Notes: a model not told the origin generated them from the letters alone. DNA of 19,511 nucleotides from Prevotella sp. UBA6429 (GCA_002437285.1 DJOV01000047.1:1-19511); one strand, 5' to 3'. Counted from the first letter of the stretch, positions 1 to 7,372 are shown. Translations and numbers: made by a program.

Positions 1-234
1 GAAATGAGACGAAAACTTCTTTGTTTACAAATGGTTGGAGTAATTGTTAATGGTTTTTCGTGGACAGTAGTGATTTAAAATAATACAAAGGAAATCAAGT
101 ATCAATTTCAGAATCGCAGAATAGCGAAAAAACAAGGGCAAATAATAATCCTAATACCTTGTAGTAAAAAGAAAGTCAGTTACAAATGTTTAATACGAAA
201 CTGTAAGTTCATCGTTGATGTTAAATTTCGATTA

Positions 235-266
235 CAAAAGTACTGCGATTACCCCCCCCTAATAAA
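235..266 (-). promoter_or_regulatory. Predicted leftward Bacteroidetes-type promoter
   Basis: On the minus strand the -7 box is TACTTTTG (242 down to 235), a full match to TAnnTTTG. A TTTA box (266 down to 263), one base off TTTG, lies 20 nt upstream, which is the usual spacing. Transcription would start near 228 and run out of the window, so the target gene is not visible. Confidence 0.5.
252..259. repeat. Homopolymer of eight C (G on minus strand) in a promoter spacer
   Basis: Eight consecutive C on the plus strand lie wholly between the predicted -33 and -7 boxes of the leftward promoter. Runs of this kind slip during replication, so their length can vary between cells and change promoter spacing. 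The tract is seen directly; a switching role is only inference. Confidence 0.9.
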
Positions 267-373
267 AAACATGAGTTAAGTATTGTTAAACGTTTGATTT
301 ATTAACGTTTATTAAGGTTAAAAGATGCAAAGTTGGGCAAAATCGTGTGAAACGAACAGGATAGGCGCATCAT

Positions 374-394
374 TTGCCTCGCGTCACAAGGCAA
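374..394 (-). terminator. Weak hairpin downstream of the signalling operon
   Basis: TTGCCT at 374-379 pairs with AGGCAA at 389-394 around a 9-nt loop, about 40 nt past the stop of the AbgT-like gene. No U-run follows on the minus strand, so intrinsic termination here is doubtful. It could instead be a 3' end stabiliser. Confidence 0.25.
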
Positions 395-432
395 CATGAG
401 AATCGAAAAATAGCGAAAGCCTGGTAGGCGCA

Positions 433-1068
433 CTACGCCATGCTGACGGAAAACACGTAGCAAAGGGAATGGAAGAGTTGGCAGGCGACCACATAGAGCA
501 GCGCCAACGGCCCGAGCGCATGGTTGGCCGAGCAGATGCCGCGGCAGACGTCGGACAGCGAACGAAAGGTGCCGGCCAAGAGACCATAGAACATCGACAC
601 CGTGACGCAGACGAAGGCCACGATGGGCACAAGAGCCATGGAGAAGCTGCTGGGGAAAAGGCGACCCGTGACACTGAGCAGGATGGCATGGGGCGGCAGC
701 GTCAGCACGGCCACTGCTCCCCCTTCGAGCAACAGGAGCGCCAGCGTGGAGCGGACGGCAAACTTCTGCAAAGGAGTGAGCAGCGAGGGGGTAGACGCGA
801 AGAAATGGACAGCACTCGTCACCACCCCACTCGACCGCAAGCTGCCCACAGCCCATACGCCAAGCAGTAGCCACACCAGGAAAGGGGAAGCCACATGACC
901 CACAAACCCGCCAAAGAACCACCGGATGCCCTGCGACGAGAGCAGCGAGCGGACGGAACTGTCGGGCATGGCCGCTGACCAGAGCCACGAAAGCAGCACC
1001 AGCGCCACTTGTGCCAGTGCACACGCGAGCGTGAGGCGATAGACAAGTTTCTCTGGATTAATCCTCAT
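433..1068 (-). CDS. Short AbgT-like integral membrane protein (211 aa)
   Basis: About five membrane helices are visible, near residues 11-33, 57-78, 103-123, 143-164 and 184-208. Two stretches resemble the p-aminobenzoyl-glutamate transporter AbgT as I remember it: residues 38-82 (SLLSSQGIRWFFGG region) match the N-terminal part containing 'NLLSVEGLHWFL', and residues 97-205 (LTPLQKFAVR onward) match the middle part containing 'LTESQRFGLR'. AbgT is about 510 aa, so the first hairpin region and the C-terminal third appear absent, and folate-fragment transport as in AbgT is unlikely. The ATG overlaps the end of the response regulator gene by 11 nt, so translation is probably coupled and the protein may act in the same signalling pathway. 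The reading frame is clean, without internal stops, which argues against a decaying pseudogene. AbgT kinship 0.6; function unknown. Confidence 0.75.
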   Translation of the reverse strand: MRINPEKLVYRLTLACALAQVALVLLSWLWSAAMPDSSVRSLLSSQGIRWFFGGFVGHVASPFLVWLLLGVWAVGSLRSSGVVTSAVHFFASTPSLLTPLQKFAVRSTLALLLLEGGAVAVLTLPPHAILLSVTGRLFPSSFSMALVPIVAFVCVTVSMFYGLLAGTFRSLSDVCRGICSANHALGPLALLYVVACQLFHSLCYVFSVSMA

Positions 1069-1807
1069 CGGGATGCAAATTGTCTATATCGAGGATGCGC
1101 AGTTCCAAGGCGCGCACCACCAGACGGGTGGCATTGACGCCCATGCCGCCATTGCCCTCGGGAAAAAGTTTCTGTACCAGTTCGTTTTGCCGTTTCTCCA
1201 GGCTCTTCACGCCGAAGGGCATGCCGCGCAGGTTTGTAATCTGCTCCTTGGTGTAGCCCAGGGCCAGGTGGCGCAGGAAGCGCTCATCATACTCGTCAAT
1301 CTCATAGTTGACAAGGGCCTCCTGGCGCAGCAGCTCATTGTCGACGCTACGCTTGAACCGCTCGACGATTTTCTCCAGGATGGGCTGGTTGAACACAAGC
1401 CGTTTGCCGTCCATCACGCTGGCCACGTCGCTGCGCGTCAGCAGTTCACCCGTCTTGAGAATGATGCCGTCGCACCCGGCGTCGAGCACATCGACCCACA
1501 GTTTCTCATTGAGAATCTCGCCCGTGAAGATCAGCACCTTCACTTCCGGGTGCTCCTCCTTGGTCTGACGGCATATCTCCACGCCAACGGTGGTGGAGCC
1601 GCCAAGCCCGAGGTCGAGCAACACCAGGTCGGGCAACTGCTGCCTGATGAGCTTGCGGAATGTGGTCTCGCTGTCGGCGGTGCCGATGATGTGGGCCTCG
1701 GGAATGTCGTTGCGGATAATGCCCTCGGTGCCCTTGAGCTCGAGGGGCACATCTTCGACGATGATGATGTTAAAGTCTTTCATATCTGTTGATGTCTTAA
1801 TGTTCAT
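1058..1807 (-). CDS. Response regulator, receiver plus LuxR-like DNA-binding domain
   Basis: The receiver domain spans about residues 10-135 of 249. The acidic pair is E18-D19, the phosphoacceptor is D65 in LLDLGLGG, the switch threonine is T95 in IFTGE and the conserved lysine is K118 in ILKTG. The C-terminal part (about 185-249, LALGYTKEQITNLRG and following) reads like a NarL/LuxR-type helix-turn-helix with a longer, variant recognition segment, so it probably binds DNA; I associate this type with Bacteroidetes families carrying a DUF5932-like output. The start at 1807 was chosen because its ATG overlaps the TGA of the kinase gene (ATGA), a sign of coupled translation. A second possible start is the ATG at 1783. 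A longer frame reaching 1903 lies inside the kinase gene and is not credible. The cognate kinase is almost surely the gene just upstream. Confidence 0.9.
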   Translation of the reverse strand: MNIKTSTDMKDFNIIIVEDVPLELKGTEGIIRNDIPEAHIIGTADSETTFRKLIRQQLPDLVLLDLGLGGSTTVGVEICRQTKEEHPEVKVLIFTGEILNEKLWVDVLDAGCDGIILKTGELLTRSDVASVMDGKRLVFNQPILEKIVERFKRSVDNELLRQEALVNYEIDEYDERFLRHLALGYTKEQITNLRGMPFGVKSLEKRQNELVQKLFPEGNGGMGVNATRLVVRALELRILDIDNLHPDED

Positions 1808-4800
1808 GATGTTCTTGATGATTCCACCCACTTGGCGCAGGTGGCTGGCATGACGATGCGCACGACCACCGTGTCGTCCTCTCGATGGGCCGCTATGCCA
1901 CACGCACGGAGGTTGGTGGCCTCACCCATCTCGCGCGCTATCTGTCGGCAGAGCAGGAAATCGAGATGCACGGTGCCGGCCGTGAAGAGATCATGACACT
2001 GCCTGTCGGTGAGCGCCAGGCGTGTCATGTGCACGGTGGCCTCGGTGTAGCGATTGTCACGACGGGCCAGTTCCACGGGAGGTTTCTCGTTCTGGTTGAG
2101 CTTGCGCAGGATGTCAAACAGGAAACTGACCATTTCGGCATCCAGGCGCAAGGTGCCTATCTGCCTCATGGCCTGCTGAGACAGGATGGCATAGAGCGCT
2201 TGATAATAGTCGGTCAGCTCGGCTATGCTCAGGAGGTTGCCATCGCTGCCATCGATGAGCTGTCGGATGCGTGAGGGGTAATACATGGTCTCGTGCTTCA
2301 GCGTGGAGAGACAGTTGTCGAGCACGTTGTTGGACACATGGAGCCTGTCAGTTTCCAACTGGAGACAGCGCAACTCATCACCAGCCAGTTCGATAGTAGC
2401 CTGCTGGGCTGATGTGCGGTCGATCGTGACATGCAGCGCCTCGCGTATCTTTTCCACTATCTCGGTGAGGTTCTTCTTGTGGGCATCGGTCAGGTCCACC
2501 TGACTGAAGTCGCCCAGCGCCTCTATGCCGCGCAATTTCTGCTTGTCGGGAATGTCCTCGAGCAACAACTGGTTCATGCGCTTGATGCGGTCTATGCAGA
2601 AACGGTAGTTGAGCAGATGGCGATAGTACAAATAGTAATATGCCGGGAAGATGACGATGAGCAGCAACACCAAGAGGATGATGGCCACCACCTTGTTGCT
2701 CTCGCTTCGCTGCATGGTGCGGACGTAACTGGGCAAACTGTTGTCGGTGGATGCCTCGCGGAACAAGCGGGTATAGACTTCATTATAATGGCGGTAGAGA
2801 TCCCACTTATGAAGGGCCAGGGCAGCCACCGCACTCTCGTTGCTCACATCGAGGATGACCGAGGTGTCGGTGGGCGCCACGTACCTGCGGCAACTGTCTG
2901 CAAACATCAAGGTACGCTCATAGTGTCCGTTGATGTTGGAGAAATAAGCACTGTCGGCATATCGCTCGGCCAAGGCATGGGCATCAATGGGGCCGGCAAG
3001 GGCTGACGACGGCGCACACACCATGCCTGCCGCAAGCACACACAGCGTTGCCAACGACCGCATGACACCCTTAGGAAGACGGAAGAAGAATCGGGAGCCG
3101 CGCCCCACCTCGCTCTCCACCCGAATGTCACACACTTGGAAGATGCGACTGATCTTGCGGTATTTCTCGATGATGCCATAACAGTTCTTCAGGCCGAAGC
3201 CATGCCCGCCCGTGTAGGTGCGGTCGAAGACGTGCGCACATTGCTCATCGGTCATGCCTTGCCCTGTGTCTGTGACGCTCACCTCCACATAAGTGTCGGT
3301 TTGCTCTGCCGAGATGGTCACCCGTCCGCCTGACGGTGTGAACTTGCGCGCATTGTCGGCAATGGTGTTGATCATGAAGAGGGTCAGCGTCCGGTCGGCC
3401 TTCACCATGGCTGTGGTAGGCTCCACCTGTAGGTCTATGCCTTTCAACCGGAAGCCCATCTTGCCTCGGCTCACCATGTCAAACAAAGCCTGGAGGGGGA
3501 AGCTCTCAATGCTCAGCCGGATGTCGCCGCGCCGCATCTGGATCCACTGCGTCAGCACATTGTTATAATCATTGATTGTATCGGTAAGCTCGGTGATATA
3601 TTCATAACGCTGTCGGCGCACCGCGTCGGTGTCATGATGGGCCAGCAACCGGTGCACCTCATTGGCCATACGGTCGATGAAAGGCATGACACTGTTCACC
3701 AACTGAATCTTGGCACGTTGTTCCAAGTTGCGCCGTTTGTTTTGTGAAAGGTGCTGGCGTTCCACTTCCATCTGTTCCTGCAGCTCCTCATAGTTCTCTT
3801 CCACTTCCTCATTATGCTCTTCGTTGTGTTGCTGCCATAGGCGAAGAGGTTGCAAAAGGGTGTCAAGCGAGAAGCCTGCGTCGCTGCGGCGTCGCATCCT
3901 GTCAAACACAACCAGAAGGGTCACGACTATCAGTATCATGAAGATGACAGCGGCAAGCATTACGTTAAGCTGCCGTGACGAACTGCGAAGCTGGTCGGCG
4001 CGGGCTTCCAAGAGACGGTCTTGCCGGGTCTGCTCCTGCAGGTCAAGGTAGATGTTGCGATTGCGATCGCTGTTCACCTTGTCATCAACAGCTGAATAGA
4101 CCAGGCACAATTGCTCGCGGATGGAGGCCACCAGGTCGGGCGCTTGGTTGATGGCCTTGCTTTGTCGTAGGGCACGGGTCAGACAGATGAGAGCCGAACG
4201 GTAGTCGCGGATCTGCCAGTAGCACTCGGCCAGGGTGCGGTTGGCTCCCGCCATCTGGTAGACATCACCATATTGGGTGAACAGGTCCAAGGCCCGTTGG
4301 GCCAGATTGCCTGCGAGCAAAGAGTCGGGCATGCCATCTATATTTACAAACTGGATAATGGGTAGATTGGACTTGAATAAACGCTGGCGTTGCTCAGGTT
4401 GCTGCAGGTGCTCGCTCAAGCCTTGCAAAGCTTGGGCCTCCCAATAGGGATAATCGCCCTGTTGGGCCGTCACAAAACAACGCATGAGATACTCAAACTC
4501 CTCCTGGGCAATGGCTTCCGCCGGCTTGCCCGAGATGATGCCGCCCGCACCGATGTTGTACCAATAGCACAACATCTGGGCCGTGTCCTGCCGGATGCCG
4601 CCTTCCGGATCTATCTCGGAGAGGGCACCAATCGACTGGTCGACGAGACCGACATAATAAAAGTAGGTGGATGCGACAATGCGAAATTCTGAAGCGGCGT
4701 ATATCATCCGCCGCTTCTGGTGGGGCGACAGGTTGCCACCTTCCTCGCGAATGCGGCGCAAGCGGCGGGCGGCACGCTCGCGATAGTCATAAAAGTCCTT

Positions 4801-5157
4801 GTTGCGGCTCTCGCGTTGGCAAAGGCGCATCAGTTGCACATCCGCCACAAGCAACTCGATCTGGTTGTCTGTCTTGTCCTGCACTTCCTCCAATTGCCGC
4901 AAGGCCTGGGCATACTGCATCTTGGCCAGGCTGACAAAGGCAAGGTTGTTGAGGGCCTCCGCATATCCATCGTCGTAGTGAGAAGAGAACTCAAGGGCGC
5001 GCTGCGCATACTGCCTTGTGGAGTCGAGGTTGCGATAGTGCCAGGCATACGACATCTCGTTCAGCTTGTCGACCTCGGGCTCATTGCCGTTGCCACAAGC
5101 TGAAAAAACACAAGCCATGAGGATGGCCATGCCTGCCAATAGAACCTTTATACGCAT
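1804..5157 (-). CDS. Two-part sensor histidine kinase with lipoprotein TPR sensor (1117 aa)
   Basis: The order of parts is as follows. A lipoprotein signal peptide has its lipobox FSAC with Cys21. A helical, TPR-like periplasmic region runs to about 395 (resembling DUF5112). A membrane helix lies at about 398-419, then a coiled-coil at 440-485. An HATPase domain follows, with N-box NTIADNARK (597-605), G1 box DTGQGM (630-635) and G2 box GGHGFGLKN (650-658). A second signal-peptide-like segment (699-722, ending ALAG) leads to a short periplasmic stretch, a membrane helix at about 822-845, and a C-terminal part resembling DUF5113. That part has an H-box-like LKHETMYYPSRI (His955, Glu956) and a degraded ATPase-like tail. 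The DHp region before the intact ATPase domain lacks an obvious His-Glu. ATG 5157 is preferred over the TTG one codon upstream. The gene heads an operon with the regulator and the AbgT-like protein. Its ligand is unknown. Confidence 0.88.
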   Translation of the reverse strand: MRIKVLLAGMAILMACVFSACGNGNEPEVDKLNEMSYAWHYRNLDSTRQYAQRALEFSSHYDDGYAEALNNLAFVSLAKMQYAQALRQLEEVQDKTDNQIELLVADVQLMRLCQRESRNKDFYDYRERAARRLRRIREEGGNLSPHQKRRMIYAASEFRIVASTYFYYVGLVDQSIGALSEIDPEGGIRQDTAQMLCYWYNIGAGGIISGKPAEAIAQEEFEYLMRCFVTAQQGDYPYWEAQALQGLSEHLQQPEQRQRLFKSNLPIIQFVNIDGMPDSLLAGNLAQRALDLFTQYGDVYQMAGANRTLAECYWQIRDYRSALICLTRALRQSKAINQAPDLVASIREQLCLVYSAVDDKVNSDRNRNIYLDLQEQTRQDRLLEARADQLRSSSRQLNVMLAAVIFMILIVVTLLVVFDRMRRRSDAGFSLDTLLQPLRLWQQHNEEHNEEVEENYEELQEQMEVERQHLSQNKRRNLEQRAKIQLVNSVMPFIDRMANEVHRLLAHHDTDAVRRQRYEYITELTDTINDYNNVLTQWIQMRRGDIRLSIESFPLQALFDMVSRGKMGFRLKGIDLQVEPTTAMVKADRTLTLFMINTIADNARKFTPSGGRVTISAEQTDTYVEVSVTDTGQGMTDEQCAHVFDRTYTGGHGFGLKNCYGIIEKYRKISRIFQVCDIRVESEVGRGSRFFFRLPKGVMRSLATLCVLAAGMVCAPSSALAGPIDAHALAERYADSAYFSNINGHYERTLMFADSCRRYVAPTDTSVILDVSNESAVAALALHKWDLYRHYNEVYTRLFREASTDNSLPSYVRTMQRSESNKVVAIILLVLLLIVIFPAYYYLYYRHLLNYRFCIDRIKRMNQLLLEDIPDKQKLRGIEALGDFSQVDLTDAHKKNLTEIVEKIREALHVTIDRTSAQQATIELAGDELRCLQLETDRLHVSNNVLDNCLSTLKHETMYYPSRIRQLIDGSDGNLLSIAELTDYYQALYAILSQQAMRQIGTLRLDAEMVSFLFDILRKLNQNEKPPVELARRDNRYTEATVHMTRLALTDRQCHDLFTAGTVHLDFLLCRQIAREMGEATNLRACGIAAHREDDTVVVRIVMPATCAKWVESSRTS

Positions 5158-5161
5158 CAAT

Positions 5162-5209
5162 CAAAAAAAACAAAACCGGAGAATGACTCTCACATAGCCA
5201 TCCTCCGGT
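5162..5209 (-). terminator. Intrinsic terminator (or attenuator) after eda, abutting the kinase start
   Basis: On the minus strand ACCGGAG (5209-5203) pairs perfectly with CTCCGGT (5181-5175) across a 21-nt loop and is followed by TTTGTTTTTTTT. It would end transcripts from kdgK-eda. The U-run stops only about 4 nt before the kinase ATG at 5157, leaving no room for a promoter after the terminator, so kinase transcripts must pass through it. Confidence 0.7.
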
Positions 5210-5272
5210 CTCTATGGTTTGTCAGTCAGGCAGAAGGTCCGATTAGGGTCTTTCGCATGACCGATTGCATAT

Positions 5273-5286
5273 TAACTTGCAAGTTA
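5273..5286. promoter_or_regulatory. 14-bp perfect palindrome, possible protein-binding site
   Basis: TAACTTGCAAGTTA reads the same on both strands and lies between eda and the kinase gene. A partial -7-like box (TAACTTGC on the minus strand) overlaps it, so it could be an operator for the signalling operon. No partner protein can be named from the sequence. Confidence 0.35.
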
Positions 5287-5320
5287 GCGCCAGCACAAGC
5301 ACTCGTGCTGCTGCGGGCGC
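5287..5320 (-). other. Hairpin in the eda 3' region
   Basis: CAGCAC (5291-5296) pairs with GTGCTG (5305-5310), and GCGC (5287-5290) pairs with GCGC (5317-5320) with a 6-nt bulge on one side. It lies just past the eda stop codon and lacks a U-run. It may protect the 3' end of the kdgK-eda transcript or be chance. Confidence 0.3.
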
Positions 5321-5338
5321 CTCACAAACTGGGCGGAC

Positions 5339-6010
5339 TTAGGCGCGAGCCTCCTTGATGTAGCCCAAGGCTTCCACACACTTGTCGGTAATGGCCTGCC
5401 AGTTGCTTGCGGCCACCACATCTTTCGGGAAGAGCTTGGAACCCATGCCCACACAGAGCACTCCAGCCTTGATCCACTCAGTGAGGTTTTCCTTGTCGGG
5501 GCTCACAGCGCCCGTCACCATGATATTGGACCAGCGAAGAGGAGCCAGAACGTTCTTCACAAAAGAAGGACCACCCACGTTGCCGGCAGGGAACACCTTG
5601 GTGACATCACAGCCTGCGGCCTGGGCGTTGCTGACCTCCGTCACGCTGCCGCAACCTGGCGAATAGGGCACCAGGCGACGGTTGCACACGGGGGCAATCT
5701 CTGGGACGAAGTTAGGTCCCACAATGAAATTGGCACCCAGCTGAAGGTAAAGGGCTGCCGTGGGAGCGTCGATCACGGTGCCGGCTCCGAGAATCAGCTC
5801 GGGGCACTCCGCATCAGCCCACTTCACCAACTCCCCAAAGATCTCATGGGCGAAGTCGCCACGATTGGTGAACTCAAACACGCGAACACCACCGTCATAA
5901 CAAGCCTTGATGACGTGCTTGCATACTTCTACATCCTTATTGTAAAACACAGGCACCATACCCGTCTCTCTCATGGCGGTGATAACCTGAACCTTATTAA
6001 ACTTTGCCAT
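5339..6010 (-). CDS. eda: KDPG / KHG aldolase
   Basis: Cytosolic class I aldolase that splits 2-keto-3-deoxy-6-phosphogluconate into pyruvate and glyceraldehyde-3-phosphate, the last step of the Entner-Doudoroff and hexuronate routes. The 223-aa length fits the family. Lys138 in TKVFPAG is the expected Schiff-base lysine (equivalent to Lys133 of E. coli Eda), and Glu46 with Arg50 in FEFTNRG match the catalytic Glu and phosphate-side Arg. Glycine-rich [11 protein letters not shown] (75-85) and GPNFVPEI (98-105) are also typical. ATG 6010 is the only start that keeps the usual N-terminus; the upstream DNA has no clear Shine-Dalgarno, as is normal in this group. The gene follows kdgK by 93 nt on the same strand and probably shares its promoter near 7240-7271. 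Confidence 0.96.
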   Translation of the reverse strand: MAKFNKVQVITAMRETGMVPVFYNKDVEVCKHVIKACYDGGVRVFEFTNRGDFAHEIFGELVKWADAECPELILGAGTVIDAPTAALYLQLGANFIVGPNFVPEIAPVCNRRLVPYSPGCGSVTEVSNAQAAGCDVTKVFPAGNVGGPSFVKNVLAPLRWSNIMVTGAVSPDKENLTEWIKAGVLCVGMGSKLFPKDVVAASNWQAITDKCVEALGYIKEARA

Positions 6011-6103
6011 TGTTATTGATTTGATTACTAATGTTTAACTTCAGAGGCCGCTCGACATCTTCGGTTCTACATGAAGCGAAGCACAAGCCATGCCTACGCT
6101 CTC

Positions 6104-7129
6104 TTACCGCTGCACGCGGCCATTGGCATTGCCACCGGCCAGGCTCAGCACCTCACTCTCACTCACCAGGTTGAAGTCGCCCGGGATGGTATGCTTCAGT
6201 GCCGAGGCAGCCACCGCAAACTCCAAAGCCTTCGACTGGTCGCCTTCATACTTCAACATGCCATGGATCAAGCCTCCGGAGAAGCTGTCGCCGCCGCCCA
6301 CACGGTCAATGATGGGGTCGATGTCATAATGCTTGCTCTCGTAGAAGTTCTTGCCGTCATAAATCAGAGCCTTCCAGCCATTGTAAGTGGCTGAATAGCT
6401 CTCACGCAAAGTGGAGACCACATACTTGAAGCCGAACTCCTTCTTCATCTGTTCGAAAATCTTGTGGTATCCGCTGGCATCGGTCTTACCGCCCTCCACA
6501 TCTGCATCGGGCTTGAAGCCTAAGCAGAGCTGAGCATCCTCCTCATTGCCAATGCAAACATCCACATACTTCATAAGAGGACGCATCACAGAGATTGCTT
6601 TCTCAGAGGTCCACAGCTTCTTGCGGAAGTTGAGGTCGACTGACACTGTGACACCATGTCGCTTGGCAGCCTCGCAGGCAAGACGCGTCAGCTCGGCCGC
6701 CTTGTCTGAGATGGCGGGCGTAATGCCGCTCCAGTGGAACCACTGGGCACCCTCCATGATGGCATCGAAATCGAAATCGGAAGGGTCTGCCTCGGCGATG
6801 GAACTGTGAGCGCGATCGTAGATAACCTTAGACGGACGCATGGAGGCACCCGTCTCGGCATAATAAAGGCCCACACGATCGCCACCGCGGGCAATGAAGC
6901 GCGTGTCAACGCCATAACGGCGCAACGCGTTGACGGCTATCTGCCCAATCTCGTGAATCGGCAGTTTGGTGACAAAGTAAGCCTGATGACCATAATTGGC
7001 AAGGCTCACAGCCACGTTTGCCTCGCCGCCACCGGGGATGATGCGGAAATGGTCAGTCTGGATGAAACGGTCGTTGCCCTCGGGAGACAAGCGCAACATA
7101 ATCTCGCCTAATGTTACGATTTTTGCCAT
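6104..7129 (-). CDS. kdgK: 2-keto-3-deoxygluconate kinase (PfkB family)
   Basis: Cytosolic sugar kinase that phosphorylates KDG with ATP to KDPG, feeding Eda directly downstream. The PfkB fold is clear: N-terminal KIVTLGEIMLRLSP, substrate-side PGGGEANVAVSL (32-43), and the C-terminal ATP/anion-hole motif DRVGGGDSFSGG (275-286) with Asp281 as catalytic base. Length 341 aa fits the family. The start at 7129 was chosen because the family N-terminus begins here; an open extension to 7225 adds 32 residues that do not look like PfkB and would cover most of the leader. Fructokinase or ribokinase activity cannot be excluded from motifs alone, but the neighbours eda and uxaA point to KDG. Expression likely starts near 7233, giving a leader of about 100 nt. 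Confidence 0.93.
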   Translation of the reverse strand: MAKIVTLGEIMLRLSPEGNDRFIQTDHFRIIPGGGEANVAVSLANYGHQAYFVTKLPIHEIGQIAVNALRRYGVDTRFIARGGDRVGLYYAETGASMRPSKVIYDRAHSSIAEADPSDFDFDAIMEGAQWFHWSGITPAISDKAAELTRLACEAAKRHGVTVSVDLNFRKKLWTSEKAISVMRPLMKYVDVCIGNEEDAQLCLGFKPDADVEGGKTDASGYHKIFEQMKKEFGFKYVVSTLRESYSATYNGWKALIYDGKNFYESKHYDIDPIIDRVGGGDSFSGGLIHGMLKYEGDQSKALEFAVAASALKHTIPGDFNLVSESEVLSLAGGNANGRVQR

Positions 7130-7192
7130 TTTTGATATGTTTATATTTTTAATGTTTGGATGTTTCGCAAAGATTGGAGCAAACAGCAATGC

Positions 7193-7208
7193 ATGTCCCA
7201 AGAGACAT
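7193..7208. promoter_or_regulatory. Inverted repeat in the kdgK leader
   Basis: ATGTC (7193-7197) and GACAT (7204-7208) flank a 6-nt spacer, about 30 nt downstream of the predicted kdgK transcription start. It could be an operator for the divergent LacI-type regulator, where binding would block elongation, or a small leader hairpin. Confidence 0.3.
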
Positions 7209-7239
7209 CTTGCAATGGAGTTCACCCCTTTTCAACTCG

Positions 7240-7271
7240 CAAAAATAGCTATATTTTTCCAAAACATGAAA
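7240..7271 (-). promoter_or_regulatory. Predicted promoter of kdgK-eda
   Basis: On the minus strand the -7 box TATTTTTG (7247 down to 7240) matches TAnnTTTG fully, and a TTTC box (7271 down to 7268) lies 20 nt upstream. Both this promoter and its divergent partner use TTTC rather than TTTG at -33. The start of transcription would be near 7233. Confidence 0.6.
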
Positions 7272-7312
7272 TATTTCGCCCAAAAAGAACTTTTTTGTTC
7301 AAATATCATCGC

Positions 7313-7326
7313 TGTGCTTTCGCACA
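7313..7326. promoter_or_regulatory. Candidate operator over the regulator promoter
   Basis: TGTGCTTTCGCACA is a palindrome (TGTGC/GCACA around TTTC) whose centre is exactly the -33 box of the rightward promoter. A repressor bound here would block RNA polymerase, so autoregulation by the LacI-family protein is a natural guess. No second copy of this exact site was seen in the window. Confidence 0.45.
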
Positions 7327-7350
7327 ATCCAAGTTTTATTGTTACATTTG
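7318..7350 (+). promoter_or_regulatory. Predicted promoter of the regulator-uxaA operon
   Basis: The -7 box TACATTTG (7343-7350) matches TAnnTTTG fully, with TTTC at 7318-7321 placed 21 nt upstream. Transcription would begin near 7357. AAGG at 7363-7366 lies 6 nt before the regulator ATG and can serve as ribosome binding site. Confidence 0.65.
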
Positions 7351-7372
7351 CACATGAAAATTAAGGTAGCCA

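Larger units (their letters stand above)
1..432. other. Non-coding, AT-rich region left of the signalling operon
   Basis: No convincing gene lies here. The open frames that run into it from the right are antisense or out-of-frame to the membrane gene at 433-1068. The region is much more AT-rich than the coding DNA. It holds a good leftward promoter match (235-266), a run of eight C inside that promoter's spacer, and a second weaker leftward -7-like box at 328-335 (minus strand CAACTTTG). Any leftward gene would start beyond the window edge, giving a leader of more than 200 nt unless another start is used. Confidence 0.6.

Noticed and set aside
302..1024. 240-codon open frame on the minus strand beside the AbgT-like gene
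   Set aside because: It overlaps that gene in another frame, is rich in Cys, His and Arg, and shows no domain; the 433-1068 frame has clear membrane helices and operon overlap.
433..1068. Reading the AbgT-like gene as a pseudogene of a full transporter
   Set aside because: The frame is uninterrupted, ends cleanly, and its start is built into the end of the response regulator gene, so it looks maintained.
1073..1792. 239-codon plus-strand frame
   Set aside because: Exactly antisense to the response regulator, whose receiver motifs are intact; a shadow frame caused by codon bias.
7130..7225. N-terminal extension of kdgK by 32 codons
   Set aside because: The added residues are unlike PfkB kinases and cover the leader; the family N-terminus starts at 7129.
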